Below are positions 46,743 to 58,940 of a stretch of 64,000 nt of DNA, piece after piece. Made by a program: the position numbers and the translations under genes. Under the pieces are notes generated by a model. The model searched no databases. It saw nothing but the letters and a program-made list of their open reading frames with translations, and had not been told where the DNA came from. Within the stretch, counting starts at the first letter, position 1, and each line of letters starts with the position of its first letter. The DNA is taken from positions 35,584,755 to 35,648,754 of the forward strand of contig NC_053048.1 of the NCBI RefSeq assembly GCF_003473485.1, written 5' to 3'. The DNA comes from Medicago truncatula (Eukaryota; Streptophyta; Magnoliopsida; Fabales; Fabaceae).

Positions 46743-47119
46743 TATGTATTCAACAATAAGATGATGGTAATTGATTTTAGGTTGATTTGGAGCTTTTAAG
46801 GTGGAGTTAAATCGATGAACATAGTGCCAGAGACAGAGGGAAAACGGTGAACTACTCTGACGAGGCAAAAATACATAGACTTTCTCTTAGTCGACGACTA
46901 CTAATGTACCAAATGCTTGAATGCTGAAAATTATGTAAGAAATAGTTCAACCGACAATGTCAATATTGTTTGGTTGTACACCTTTACCATACGTTGCGGT
47001 TATGAGTGTCAGTTTTAATGACCGTCACTTGATGTACGAATCATAACAAAAAAAAGTCAATTTTGCCTATTGTGCTATATTTGTGAATTATTTTTAGTCG
47101 AGATACAAGAAGGCCGAAG

Positions 47120-47970
47120 CCCCCAAAAGAAAACAACTAAATAACAATCATCCCATGGGTAATCAACCTAAAACATTAACTAGCAATAAATAACTAATTC
47201 GAGTAAGACATTACTCATATATCATCAAAACATGCTCATGATCCTAGCCCATTTTAGCAACCACGTCCGCACAAAAATTCGCCTCACGATAAGAACAAGT
47301 GAGTGACAAACCTTAATCTTCCAATCCAAAACTATAACCGTCGGATCCTTTGAATCAACCCCCCATAATAATGACAACTCATGACGACTCATGACAACAT
47401 TGCTGGTTCGCGCCTGCTCATAATAATGAGCCCACACCAGAACCTCACACCACGGTTGTTGGGGACGAAGAAAGTAGAGTTTTAGACCTCGTGATTTCGC
47501 CACTTCCAGTGAGAATGACAGGTAACAGCCCACAAATGCTTGGCCACGAAACATCATTTATTTTACCATGCTCATGACAGAGGTTCCAAATTAATTCAAT
47601 CATGAAAATTTTAATAAAAGAAATTACCACTTCTTGTAGGATTAAGCAACTTACACCACAGTGCATTTGCCGAAGGACAATCTCGGAGGACATGAAGAGC
47701 GTCTTCAATTTCATTTTGATAATAATTGCACCAAGGTTCACTAATCATCATCTTACTCTTCTTATAAATTAGTGAGAATACGATCATGCTTAGCCATCCA
47801 GATTCCAGTGGAAACTTCTAACTCACTCTGATGTGTTCAATTTCCAGGTTTTAAACCAAATCCCTGTCCAGCTCATTTTCATTGAAATTGCATAGCAGCA
47901 TATAAGCCGATGACACGTCCAAATTACCTGTAAGGGGTCTATTCCAGATCCTCTTGACCGAACCATGACA
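47120..47970 (-). mobile_element. Decayed LINE remnant (reverse-transcriptase zinc-binding region and following part)
   Basis: On the minus strand, pieces read PWCNYYQNEIEDALHVLRDCP and later LCHEHGKINDVSWPSI and HYYEQARTSNVVMSRHE in different frames. These resemble the zf-RVT and RNase H-like tail of plant non-LTR retrotransposon proteins. The frame is interrupted several times and the 5' part is missing. It lies between the PPR fragment and the RIO1 gene. The stretch 47971-48483 shows no gene. Confidence 0.6.
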
Positions 47971-48483
47971 GAGGTGGGGCAAAACATGTAATCGTTTATA
48001 GCTCAAACAATTATCTAATCCGTGCAGGACAGGATTACCTAAAAGAGTAATTCATGATTGTATATTTAGAAAGATAAATTGGAAAATGTCTGCCATTTCA
48101 AATTGAAATGGTGGTTCACTCACTTACCATGCAAAATCAATTTCCTTACGGTAACTGTGACACACTTATCATTCTTCATCGTTTCATCTAAATCAATGAA
48201 AACACTTATTTAAAGCTGATTTGTAATTGAAAGATTCATAAAATCAACAACACATTGATCAAACAGACGACATCTGCATAGCTATTTTGCACTTTGCAAG
48301 TGTAGACAAAACTCAACATCCATATACAAATTGAAATACACCAAAATTGAAAGGTTTATAAAATTAATTCTAACCTCTCCTAATATATGCTTAGAAAACA
48401 AAATCACTACCTTTGAAAATCTTTGGCTGTATTATAAAATCCAAAACCTACACTCATATAGCACCATGACAAATAGTTACTGT

Positions 48484-51400
48484 CTATCTGGTCTTGGGGG
48501 CTTTAGACAATTTTCTCTCTATTTTCCTCAGTTTTTTCTTTTTCCTTTTTTCTTTATTCTCTTCTTTCACCTTCTTTTTATTTTCTTTCCTAGCTTTTTT
48601 TCTAGCATCTTTCTTCTCTTGAGTATCTGAACCACTTTCAGAATATAAAATCTCTTCAGAATCACTTATGTCACCATTGTCCTCACTGGGTTGAGACTCG
48701 GCATCATCTAATAGATTGTTTGGCCCTGCAGCTGCGGCAACTAAAAGTCCAGGAATTGTCTGATAATACAAATCTAAAATGTCTTTGCCGTTCATTGTCT
48801 TAACATCGACAAGTTTATTTGCAATGTATTCCTGGTAACAAGAGTTCAAGAAAATAAACATGTCATAATGGAGAGAAAAAATCAATGAGCTAAATAGAAA
48901 ATAGACCAACATGACTATAGTGCTTTTAGTTCATCAAAATACATTTAATTTTTATATCAAAACCAGACTCATAATGTTTTAGAAAGAAAACACGATATTG
49001 GCAGGTTAAATAAAGTATGAATTTTACATTTTTTTTTTTGGTACAAAAGTATGAATTTTACATTTTTATCATATATGTAAATTAATAACAAACTACTGCA
49101 CTAATATCATATCTAATTGGGAATACTTATATTTAGAATCAGTTGTAAATAGAAGTGTTAGAATAGTTGTTATGCTTATATACTTGATGACTCAATGTTA
49201 TTAAAATCACAATCTTAATTGTGGGATTGCACAATTTCACAAGTCGAGATCCCCCCATTCTGTGCTGCGTAGCTGCATTTCACTTTCACATGGGTCTTTC
49301 TTGTGTGATCATCAGATTCAAGAAGGCGGAAAGTCATGCACATTGGCTTGTTTTATTATCCGGATCAGTTTTCCATAAAACTGTCCCCTCCCGATCCTAG
49401 GTTGAATCTCAATTTTCACAACATCGCTTATACTCTTATTTTTAGTTATAAAAAAACTTAGTGCCTAATAGTTGCGTTTCCAGCATTGTAGTGGTGTTTT
49501 CTGTATGGCAAGAGTTCTAGTATCCGAAGGGGCTTATCTCCATAGCTTGTTACACCTTTTTGCTTAAATACAAATATCTAAGACTATACTCGCTAAATTT
49601 CTGACTTCAGTTTTTTCTTCATTTGCTTGCGTTCTGATTCATATTCTTACATTCATACAAAAAGTAACTTTATATGGCCAGTTACCTTCGCAAATAGACG
49701 GTCTGCATTCTCATCCTCTATCGATACATCTCCTCTGGCCAAAAGTTTTTGTTGCACCTGGGAAATGTTGAAAATGATAAGCATATGTTTAAAGTTGTTC
49801 AGAGAATGTAATCAATGACAAATTAACGACAAATACCTCTTCCAAATAACTATCCACAGCATCGTCGGCAATCAATGCATCAAAAATAAAAACAAACAGT
49901 TCTACTATTGTCATGACACCTACACCATGCTTTTTAAAGAAATCCTGCAAGTAAAACAAGTACTTAAAATCACTTTTTTTTTCTTATTAGCCCCCCACAC
50001 ATGAGGAAGATGACAAGAGATATGTGATTTACAGATAGTGCCTCGGGAGGAACTTACGGATACGTGAATACAGTCTTCAATCAGAAACTCAAAAGCAAGA
50101 GGATGGTCAAGGTCAACCCCTTGAGAAACATCAATAATATATAAGTGACCCTGATAAATGAAGAATAAATAAGTAAACTATGTATAGAGAGACATTTCGT
50201 CACTAAAATATAAACACCCAAAGAAGTATTCACCTCATTATAAAGTATATTATATTCACTGAGGTCGCCATGCACCAATCTGCACTTCTGATATAATGTC
50301 CGCATTGCAACAATCATCTGAAACACAAAAGCTCATAGTGTCAGCCTCAAAAATTGGCATAACAGATTAAACTTTAGCACCTTTATAATTTAGAAAGGTA
50401 TGGGAAATGTGTGAGAAGTGTTTCCATGGATAATCCTTAAATGATGCCCCATAAGATAGTGTAGACTTCTAAACTACTTTAATCACACAGGTGAGCTTTT
50501 AGCAGTGTTGTCAATTGAGGAAGGCAGGAAAAGAAAAACAGTTTGTTCAAATTCTGCTACACTACAGTATTACATCGTGCAACTATATCCTCTATTCAAC
50601 AACACGTCGTACTAATGAGCGTATCGCAGAACAATATCAATCTTTTGAAATTCCGCTACACGGGAGCGCTATGGTGCTACTGTAGCCGCTATTGAACAAC
50701 TCTGGCTTTTAGTAACCATTCTAGATAAAAGGCTTCTGAGGACCAAAACAAGAGCCATATATTAAAGCATCCCAACAACATTCTAAACCATGCTAACTTT
50801 ACTAGACTACTGTATGACACACCTCAACATAGCCTTCCCGTAGCCTGTCTAAAGATAAATCTGCGTCTTTGAGACGTGGAGCGGCACAACCATCCTTTCC
50901 TGCATGACTCAAATAACCAGAGAACTTTAGTTAAACTCCTACTTGCATTTGTTCTGTCTAAACTGCAGTATGTATTACAAGAACGAGATGATACGCTACA
51001 CCAAGAAATTGGAATTTTGTAGGACTGATAATGCATTTGATCATTATTGAACGATGCACTACGTTACTTTCCATTTTTCTTTCTTTTTTAATCAAATGTT
51101 GACATATATACACTGGTATTCAATATAACAAACACAATTAAGAGTAGTTGACTATAATCGGACAATCAGATTGTATCAAAATCCAGGATAAAAGCAATAC
51201 CAATAAATTCCATAACAAGGATATGTTGCTTCAGAAGATATGGTTTAGGGCACCTAATTCCTTCTGCCTTTAGCCTGCACTCCAATACAGACAGGGAGAA
51301 AGAAAGAACAACTTAGGCAAAAAACTAATCAAACTCTTTCTTAATTGGAAAAATATGAAAGAAGAAACTATACATAAAGGAGGCCATTTAACACCATAAT

Positions 51401-53328
51401 AATATAATACAGTTGGAAAAAAAAAATAGTGGATAACTTGAATGATTTTCTCCTTTCTTCAATTCTTTTTTTCATATTATTTTTGTTGACAGTGTAATTT
51501 AATATATCACATTTTACATCAGTACTATCTTTAACATTTTTCAGTTAAGTGCATATCCAACAGAAGAAGAAAAAATCCAACAGAAGAGAAAAACAGGAAT
51601 GAAAAAAGAGCAAATGCAAACCTCGAAAGATTACTCCTTTCCTTTTCTGCCCATGTTTTTACCATTTTTCGGGGATTAGACCCACAGTACTCGTTTTCAA
51701 ACCGGCGATCTCCTTTCACATATCTAGCTCTATCCCTGATATCAATTAGATCATAAAAGTCAGTTTATAAATAAAATATTATAGCAGCCTGTGTAATTCT
51801 TTCTTAATATTTCAGCGTTCAAGAATCAAGATAATATGAAATAAAATAACAGAAGTTAGAACAATCTGATACTCGTAGTACTCACTTAAATGCCAGAACA
51901 GATGTTTTGTATATTTTAATTGCAAGTTCTCGACCATCGGATTTTGTAGCATGATAAACATTTGCCTGTTAGAAAACAAAAGAGAGTAAAGACATAAGTA
52001 TAATAACAAATAGACTCAATTATTCACATTAAGTTCCCATCATAAAACCTTAATAAAAAAATCACAAAAAATAAAAATAAAAAAATCTGAAACTTGTAAA
52101 TAAAAGCTTCTGGTGTACGACATACTTCTTTTCCAGTTGAAATGCATCCATTCATACATTGAATTTGAAACAAATCTTCTTCGTTCAGCATCTTGCGCGT
52201 TCTGAGATCAATTACCTATTGTAATTTTATTGTTAGGAGCATATGTATTTATTGAAAATGAATAAGATAAACAAGGAAACTTTAAGTAAAAATAAATATG
52301 TATAACAAATAGAATCAATTATCCACATCCAATCCCCATCATAAAACCTTGACTACAAAATCACAAAAACAAAACTGAAACATGTAAGTAAAAGCTTCTG
52401 GTGTATGACATACTTCTTTTCTAGTTAAAATGCATCCATTGGAATCTTGAAACCAACGTTTGTTCATCATCTTGTATATTTCCATGCGCGTTCTGGGATC
52501 AATTGCCTAGGGGATTTTTAGCGTTAGTTGCACAAGAATTATTGAGAATGAATTAAGGCAAACAAGGAAACCTTAAGTAAAAAATAGAAAATTTCTATTG
52601 ACAAGTGCAGCTTTTGAAAGTACTAATATATACTAGATGTTGTGATTTCCAATAAATAATCTCTATTCATTGATTTCTTAACCAATGCCCTAGTGCGAGA
52701 CAAAAGAAAAATTCAGGTACTAAATGCTATGAAATAATTATTGTTTACATTCTCAACAGTGGCTCGGTCGGCTTTGTCATTAGTTTTAGTTTTACCAATG
52801 GCCATCTCTTTCACACATCCACGAATTTCTGTTGTAACACTGTTAGACATGGCAATATTCATTCTTCCTTCCAAATCCTGCAACAACAATAACATCTAAC
52901 TTAGCTTAAAACTAGAACCGAAAAACACATTGCACAGAACACAAAATCAAACAAATCATCTCACAACAGAAAAACCAAACCAATATATTTAAATGATTCA
53001 TAGTAACATTTGCGAATCAATAAAATATATGTCACAGTTGAAGACCACATACACACGAAAACAACTGCAACATGTGAAACTCACACATACATGTGATGTC
53101 TACAGATGAAAGCATACAAATATGCATGGTAATGTCGTTAGAGAGAGAGAGGGTTATGAAGAATGGAACCTCTAATGGGGAAGCATCATCAAATTCGGAA
53201 CCTGAGGAAAACGAGTCATGATCATCGCTTTTGAATTCATCATCTTCATAACTGTTTTGTTGTTCCACCTCAATGGCCATTGATTCTAGTTCATCATCAT
53301 CGATTTTCTGTTCGACCTCCATGACCAT
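48484..53328 (-). CDS. RIO1: RIO1-type atypical protein kinase
   Basis: Thirteen predicted exons: 53328-53170, 52877-52749, 52506-52414, 52215-52126, 51965-51886, 51735-51622, 51274-51201, 50899-50823, 50317-50234, 50150-50058, 49944-49837, 49757-49686, 48831-48484; 506 aa if all are used. RIO1 kinases act in late 40S ribosome maturation in the cytoplasm. Visible: acidic N-terminus, RATVEN, ATP loop, LAIKIYKTS (ATP-binding Lys), PRKMVKTWAEKE, ILVMEFIG, catalytic HGDLSEYN, metal-binding IIDVS, and a Lys-rich C-terminal tail. Exons 3 and 4 are two versions of the same ATP-loop exon; only the second has STGKE, the first has LTRKE. Both have phase-0 ends, so either or both could be used. A W to C change in KDGCAAPRLKD and other drift suggest a diverging paralogue. 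Start is the first ATG at 53328; the earlier in-frame codon is TTG. Confidence 0.92.
50500..50710. mobile_element. MITE of the 'tagcgctat' family in RIO1 intron 8
   Basis: Contains 'gttgtcaattgaggaaggc', 'cagtttgttcaaattctgc', 'gaaattccgctacacggg' and 'gtagccgctattgaacaac', related in minus and plus phrases to 9755-9965 and 17735-17890. Confidence 0.45.
52000..52510 (-). repeat. Tandem duplication of a RIO1 exon with flanking intron (291-bp step)
   Basis: Exon copies 52126-52215 and 52414-52506 share the start 'attgatc-cagaacgcgca', the end 'aatggatgcattt-aact-g-aaaagaa|gtatg', and the intron that follows ('tcrtacaccagaagctttt', then 'aaggttttatgatgggga' like parts). Exon starts are 291 bp apart. 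The 52126-52215 copy has lost about 12 nt and gained others in its middle. Confidence 0.85.
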
Positions 53329-53582
53329 TGTTATGGCCGCTTTGAATGCCGAAAGAAACAAACCAAGGCAGAAAAGAGTGATGATGCAAAAACCCTAATT
53401 TGCTTTAGTTTTAGTGTGCACAAGTTTAGTAATAATTCATTCGTCAAACAAAATCAAAAAGTTAGTAATTAGTAATAATTCAGAAACGTGGGCGTCAAGC
53501 TAGACTACTAATAACCAAAACCCTGGAATTTTTTACCTTTCTTTAAAAAACTCAACATTACCCCCTCCTCTTTCAATTATGG

Positions 53583-53748
53583 GCATGTTTGGACTGACTT
53601 AATTTTGAACTTATACAAATAAATAAGTTTTTAGTTTATCAAGGTAAGATACAATTTTCGTCGATGACAACTTATGAATTCACATAAAAACTTGTTTATT
53701 TGCTTAATCTTCTTTTTTATAAGCTCAAAAATAAGTAAATCCAAACGA
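53583..53748. mobile_element. Small TIR element upstream of RIO1
   Basis: Ends 'gggcatgtttggactgact' and 'aagtaaatccaaacgag' with internal 'taagtttttag'/'aaacttgtttatt' inverted parts. Non-coding. A related, less clear segment is at 18478-18712. Confidence 0.45.
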
Positions 53749-54589
53749 GTTTTATATACACAATTATCCCTTGTCAATACTCTCTCCAATCCTTATTATT
53801 AAAAACAATTGACTTTTTAGATTTATTGAATAATTAATGTATTTGGTTTTATAACTCTAACTCTAATTGTTGCGCCGATAATCTAGGTAATCTTGGTCAT
53901 AATGGACTCATTAATTTTTGTATAAATTGTCTAATCCTCCCTTCTTTTTCCAACTTCTAATGGCTAATGATTGTAGAGAGAACTTTTTATCTTGTTTGTT
54001 TCTTAGCCTTCATATTGTTATTTTTCCCTTTATTAAAAAAAAGGATAAGTTTACCATTGATTTAATGGTTGGATTATATTTGATTCATAATTTGAATTAG
54101 GATTACTATAGATTTGATTTGTTAAAATTGATCTAAAAATTAAATTATATTTTATTTAAAATTCAAATTAGAACCGGTTTAGCTTTAATTTGTTAAATTT
54201 AATTATTAAATGAAGAAATTTGATCTTATAGATCTTGACACCACATATTCACTCAGAATTTTAATATTTAGATGGAGATGTGGTGTCCCAATCTTAAGTT
54301 GGTTTTGAATCATTAGTCTATTACTTTAAGTGTTCCTTAATTGAAGCAAAAACAAATGATGCGTAAAGAACTTTTTGATGGGAAGCCGCCATATAGCACC
54401 CGCTCTAGGGACCTTCTCCAACTCGTCAATGAATTCTCTCTACTGGTATATTAGAGTGTATGACTTTTAAAAAAAAAAAAATGGGAATCAGCGATTTTCA
54501 CTTCAAAGTCAAGGCACTTAATTTTCATGTTTAGGAAATAGAAAGGTAAGAAGAAATAATGGAGTTGGAAACAAGCAATCCTGACTGAA
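53749..54589. other. Upstream region of RIO1 and spacer
   Basis: AT-rich; includes a 'tttttagatttattgaataattaatgta' type repeat phrase near 53810. No gene recognised. Confidence 0.3.
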
Positions 54590-54960
54590 GCCAATATCAC
54601 ATGGTCATCATGTAGTGGAGCATGATTGGATTAATGGGGATTCTGACGTCTGTGAGTTTGATTTAGTTGTGTTACGAAGAGAGCAAATTGGTGAGACATA
54701 GTACTTAGGAATCTTTGATACTTTGGTTGGAGATTGTGTTACCAAATATTTGCAAGACAATTATTTTGACAAGAATTTCAAAGAGTCTCATTTGAGGAGA
54801 AAAGCCAAATAAACACTCAAGAGAGCATACCTAGGTGCAAAAAAAAAATTAGAGATGCTGAAAAGTCAGATGAAACTTGCATCATAGGTTCAACATATGT
54901 GATTATAATAAATGGAGAAAAACTCGTGCTACTGCCCAATGAATATTGGAATGTAGTTCA
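54590..54960 (+). pseudogene. Pseudogene of a PP2C-like protein (PP2C44-like)
   Basis: Pieces read ISHGHHVVEHDWINGDSD, FDLVVLRREQ, LGIFDTLVGDCVTKYLQDNY, FKESHLRRKAK, then RDAEKSDETCIIGS and IINGEKLVLLPNEYWNVV. The order matches the N-terminal half of plant PP2C-like proteins of the number-44 type (FDxxVGD...ESHxRRK...INGEKL). Stops fall after GET and after RRKAK, the catalytic half is missing, and no start codon is evident. The right end joins LINE-tail sequence. Confidence 0.65.
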
Positions 54961-55183
54961 AGGTTATGTTTGGTTAGACAGGCTTCCAGCGGAGTTGTAT
55001 ATGGATTTCTTTCGAGATAGAATTGGCTTGCCCAATTATAAATTTTAGTAGTCTTTTTTAATAAAATTTTAGAGTTTGACGGGCATAGGATGGAGGCTTT
55101 CCGGGATGCCAACCTAGTTGGGATGTCGGTGTGGCCTCCCTGATGTCTGTCTTTTTCCTTGCTTAGCAAAAAAAAAAAAAAAG
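54961..55183 (+). mobile_element. 5'-truncated LINE 3' end with poly(A)
   Basis: Sequence after the PP2C piece includes 'acaggcttccagcggag', 'tttgacgggcataggatgga' and 'gttgggatgtcggtgtggc', and ends in a run of 14-15 A at about 55168-55183. This is the shape of a LINE 3' end on +. 'agttc' just before the break and just after the A run may be a short target duplication. A second T run follows at 55200. Confidence 0.6.
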
Positions 55184-55501
55184 TTCTTTAATTTCACTTG
55201 TTTTTTTTTTTTTTTTTTTTATGCTAGCTGAATTAGTAGAAATTGATAGACACATAAATCTATGGACAATATTAAATTATCTCACTTTACTATAGATGTT
55301 ACTATTACATGGTAGTGGAATGACTCCACGAGAATAACCTCCAAAAAAATGAAATAATATAATTAATATAATGTATATATTGAACAACTCTTTTTCTGAA
55401 TACATAAATTAATTAAACTCTCAAATTAGCTTATAATTAAAACTAATTTGTAAAAAATGTTAAATACTGAAATTCAATCAAAAGGGGGTGGAAGAAGCAA
55501 T

Positions 55502-56954
55502 TCATGTTTCTGCTGTTTCAGACTTTTCTTCTGCCTGTGCCTCAGTTTCTTCTGGTTTTGATGGTTCTTCCTCATCAGCCGGTTCAGGTGGTGGAGTGGA
55601 ATTCTTTTTGTTTGCAGCAGCTTGAAGCACATGATTGTAGTTTCCTTTCTCCATGAAAAGCTGTTGAAAATGATGCTTGCAATAGAGGACACCATCTAGT
55701 GCAGCATAGGAAGAATGTGTAAGGTGGCAACCTCCATGAGCACACCTAAAGCAATTCTTGTGGTAACATTCCCCTTCCAATGACATCTATTTCACCGAGC
55801 AAATTTTTTATAATTAGTTCGGTTTAGTCAATACACGGTTATAAAGAGTTTAAATCTTAAATGAATCTTACAATAAAATTGAGTTTGGTGATATTACAAA
55901 CCTTTTCCAAAGGATAAACAGTTTTTGTGCAAACTGCACATTTGTCTAGAGTTCCACTGAACATAGAGGAGAGTCTGCTGGGTGTCCTGTTCTGTAAAGG
56001 AAGAACATTATAACATATATATTAGAAAGAGTATAGAAGAATACTTAAAGACACAGAAAATCATGATTTCCAATTGTGGCCGCGATATAAAGTATTTTAA
56101 GGCTTTGGCTGCATCAACGGCATTTTCCCATAATATAAAATTTGATGTTTAACTACGACCGCAATTTAAAACAATGTTCAAAATAGTAACACTTTGTTTA
56201 GGTTGGATAGTGAACATACCATCAACTCATTTATCTTCTCAGAAGACTTTGCTGCCAGAATTAAGCCATGAAAATAAAGTATCATATGTTAGCAAGATTG
56301 TGACTGAATAACAGTAGAAAACAAAGAATCGATAACAAAAGATGTTTTACATCGTAAATCTTAATTACCTTGAAAGTTCTTGCTGAAATTTCCAGATTCC
56401 TTGAAAAGTTGTTCAAAATGGGGCTTGCAATAGAGGACACCATCCATTGAGGAGTAAGTACTCATCTGACCAACATATATGATGAAACCCAACTTAGACA
56501 CAAGTTTAAACTATACTTTTTTTCTTCTATGTGCAAATCCAACCTTAAGAATGCGGCAGAGTTAAAAAAAAAACTCTTGAGAAAGAACTTTGTTGTCCAT
56601 ACTATGGTCCTACCCGACTTGTGTATAAAGGATACCCGGTTTATCCAAAATAGTCATAACCATATTTCACTTTATATCAAATGTGCATGTAATTTGCTAA
56701 ATAATTGCATGTTTCGACAAGGGGTCGTTAATAGGAAAGACAAACCATTGATGCCAAATTCAAATATTCAATCATAATGATTCAAGAATCAAACAATATA
56801 AAATTATAAAGAAGCATACCGTAAGATTTCCCTTGCAGTGAGTGCATTTCAAGCAACTTTTATGGTAAGGTATACCTTCAAGAGTTAACAAATCAACCAC
56901 ATAAACAGTCTTGTCACAAGCCTTGCATTTATCGAGAGTTCCAGTGAATGACAT
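55502..56954 (-). CDS. PLIM2: Two-LIM-domain actin-binding protein, PLIM2 type
   Basis: Exons: 56954-56820, 56465-56369, 56251-56220, 55991-55902, 55786-55502, giving 212 aa. Plant LIM proteins bind and bundle actin filaments; the PLIM2 group is mostly expressed in pollen. The first LIM domain starts at residue 10 with CKAC, then HKSCLKCTHC and YCKPHF; a linker with SSEKINELMNRTPSRLSS follows; the second has CAVC, HKNCFRCAHGGC and YCKHHF. The acidic, Pro/Glu-rich tail (PPPEPADEEEP...) after residue 180 separates PLIM from WLIM members. All splice junctions are GT-AG and in frame. All eight Cys/His zinc positions of each domain are present by eye. Confidence 0.95.
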
Positions 56955-57488
56955 TTTGTTGTTTCTTTAATTATTTATCAAGCCTTATTTTCTGCTTGTG
57001 TTTCTTCTTCTTCTTCTTCTTCCCTTTAACACAGAATCTGAGGATAAGAGAAAACGAGACTCATTACTTGCACCTCATGATGATAAATATGGGATTGAAT
57101 AAAGGTATTTGATATTTCTAAACAAAGGATTTGATTGCTGTGGTAAATTATTGACTAGTGATCAGAGACCTCACAAATTAAGGAAATGGTGTAAAAATAA
57201 TATGTTGTAATTTGTGGATACAATCTAGTTGTTTAGAGTGAAAACAGGTTGATCTCTGACCTTTTCAACAGTTGGAAATAAATGTGTATATAACCAAAAT
57301 AACTCCAACTTTTTATTTTGCTATTCATGTATGGCTCCTAAATTTGTCAAATACAATGAATGTCTTAGAATTTCATAATTAACCTGCCATAATACCATAC
57401 AATATCAACAAATGAACACACACACAGTATTACCAGAATATTACCAGTAATAATAATAACAATAACATCATTAATAATTTTTTTAAAG

Positions 57489-57489
57489 G

Positions 57490-57531
<42 letters not shown>

Positions 57532-57556
57532 AATAATAATAATAATAATAATAATA
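57489..57556. repeat. Compound microsatellite (CAA)n(TAA)n
   Basis: About 13 CAA units are followed by about 9 TAA units, and a few CAA units return after 57560. Upstream of the LIM gene. Confidence 0.95.
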
Positions 57557-57587
57557 TTGATAACAACAACATAATGAAATAAAAAAA

Positions 57588-58120
57588 ATTAAATAAGTTT
57601 TTTCTCTCTATCAATATCTAAAACTTCCTCCTCAAAAAAATATCAAATTTTGATTTTCATCCCTTTAAAAAATTGTCAACAAGTTTTCGTCCCTTAAATA
57701 TTTTCCGTCACGACTTTTCATCTCTGTTTTTAAGTCAGCTCACACTTACCCTTCACATTCTTGAGTGACTTTTTTTATAGAGATGCTTAAAATATATATT
57801 ATAACAATCACTCCCACAAAAATTTAAAAGTGTTTAACAAAATATGAATTAAATAAATTTTTAAGCGTTAAAGCATAAAATTTCGTATTTAATTTATTTC
57901 TTGTTAAAAAAATTAAACTTTTTTGAAAGAGATTTCTATAAAGTACTAAGCATGACTTAAAAAATAACTCAAAATTTGGAAGAATGCGCATGAGTTTACC
58001 TAAAAGCAGGGAACAAGTCGTGACAAAAAAACATTTAGGCGAGCAAAACTATTTGAAATTTTGTAGGCAGATTAAAAATGAAATTTGATATATTAATAGG
58101 GACAAAAAATTATTTAACCT
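57588..58120. mobile_element. Decayed TIR element with 'ttaaataa...tttttc' ends
   Basis: Left 'aattaaataagttttttctc' and right 'gggacaaaaaattatttaac' can pair imperfectly, with 'tatcaatatc'/'gatatattaatag' further in. Of the same type as 42106-42638. Non-coding. Confidence 0.4.
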
Positions 58121-58582
58121 AACAAAAAATACCTCGGTTTATTAAAAATTTGCTCAATCAATTTTCAAGAAGGCTATAGTGACATAACTCTATATTATTG
58201 GCTCCAAATCTATGAGATACTACCAACCAACAACCAAGCCTTATCCCACTAAATGGGGTCGACAAATCTATGAGATACTAATGCCTTAAATATCAAAATA
58301 CCAGTGGGTCGGAGTTTGAAACCTAAATTTCCTATTTCTTCATACTTATAGTGTGAGTTTAATCCTGCACTACTTGATAAAAGAAAAAACACATCCAACA
58401 TTTTCTGATGCATCTTTGTTACAACATAATAACTCGTAACTACAGACACATAATTATATGCTTTTTTGACATAATCATAATAGAAAGAATATATTTTGAT
58501 ATATGTGGGTGAAAGATATGAAACTATCAATGTGTTTGGAATCACGGTCATTATAAAACTATAACCAGAAGCTTCATATTAG

Positions 58583-58940
58583 CATGTTGCATGTCGCGAA
58601 AGCGCTTGTCGCTGGTTCTAGCATTTTCCAAGTTTTATTGATAAGTCTGAATTAATTTTTATTTATTTATTTATATTTTAGGACGGAAGGACCATGTGAT
58701 TATGGTGTCAATTTTTATCTTAGAAAGATGCTCTACTTTCAATTTTTTAAAATAGAGGACTGCTATTTAAAGCGACAATTAATATCTAGAAATGCTCATG
58801 AAATGAAGTTAACCTGTGAAATTCTATTATGAGCGGCAAACACGGAGGGGGAAGTAGCAAATCACCACATGCCACCTCATGTCGGGAAAATATCGTGAAA
58901 GCGCCTGTCGCTGGATCTAGCATTTTCCATAAAACTTGAA
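58583..58940. repeat. Direct repeat of about 50 bp, 300 bp apart
   Basis: 'tcgcgaaagcgcttgtcgct' with 'ggttctagcattttccaag' at 58591-58632 returns as 'tcgtgaaagcgcctgtcgct' with 'ggatctagcattttccata' at about 58893-58934. The sequence between is unique. Confidence 0.7.

Noticed and set aside
57489-57570. Regular repeats considered as a possible CRISPR-like array
   Set aside because: They are trinucleotide microsatellite units without spacers; the genome is a plant nuclear one.
58225-58262. 'accaagccttatcccactaa' phrase as an element border
   Set aside because: The phrase recurs in plant repeats, but no second border was found here.
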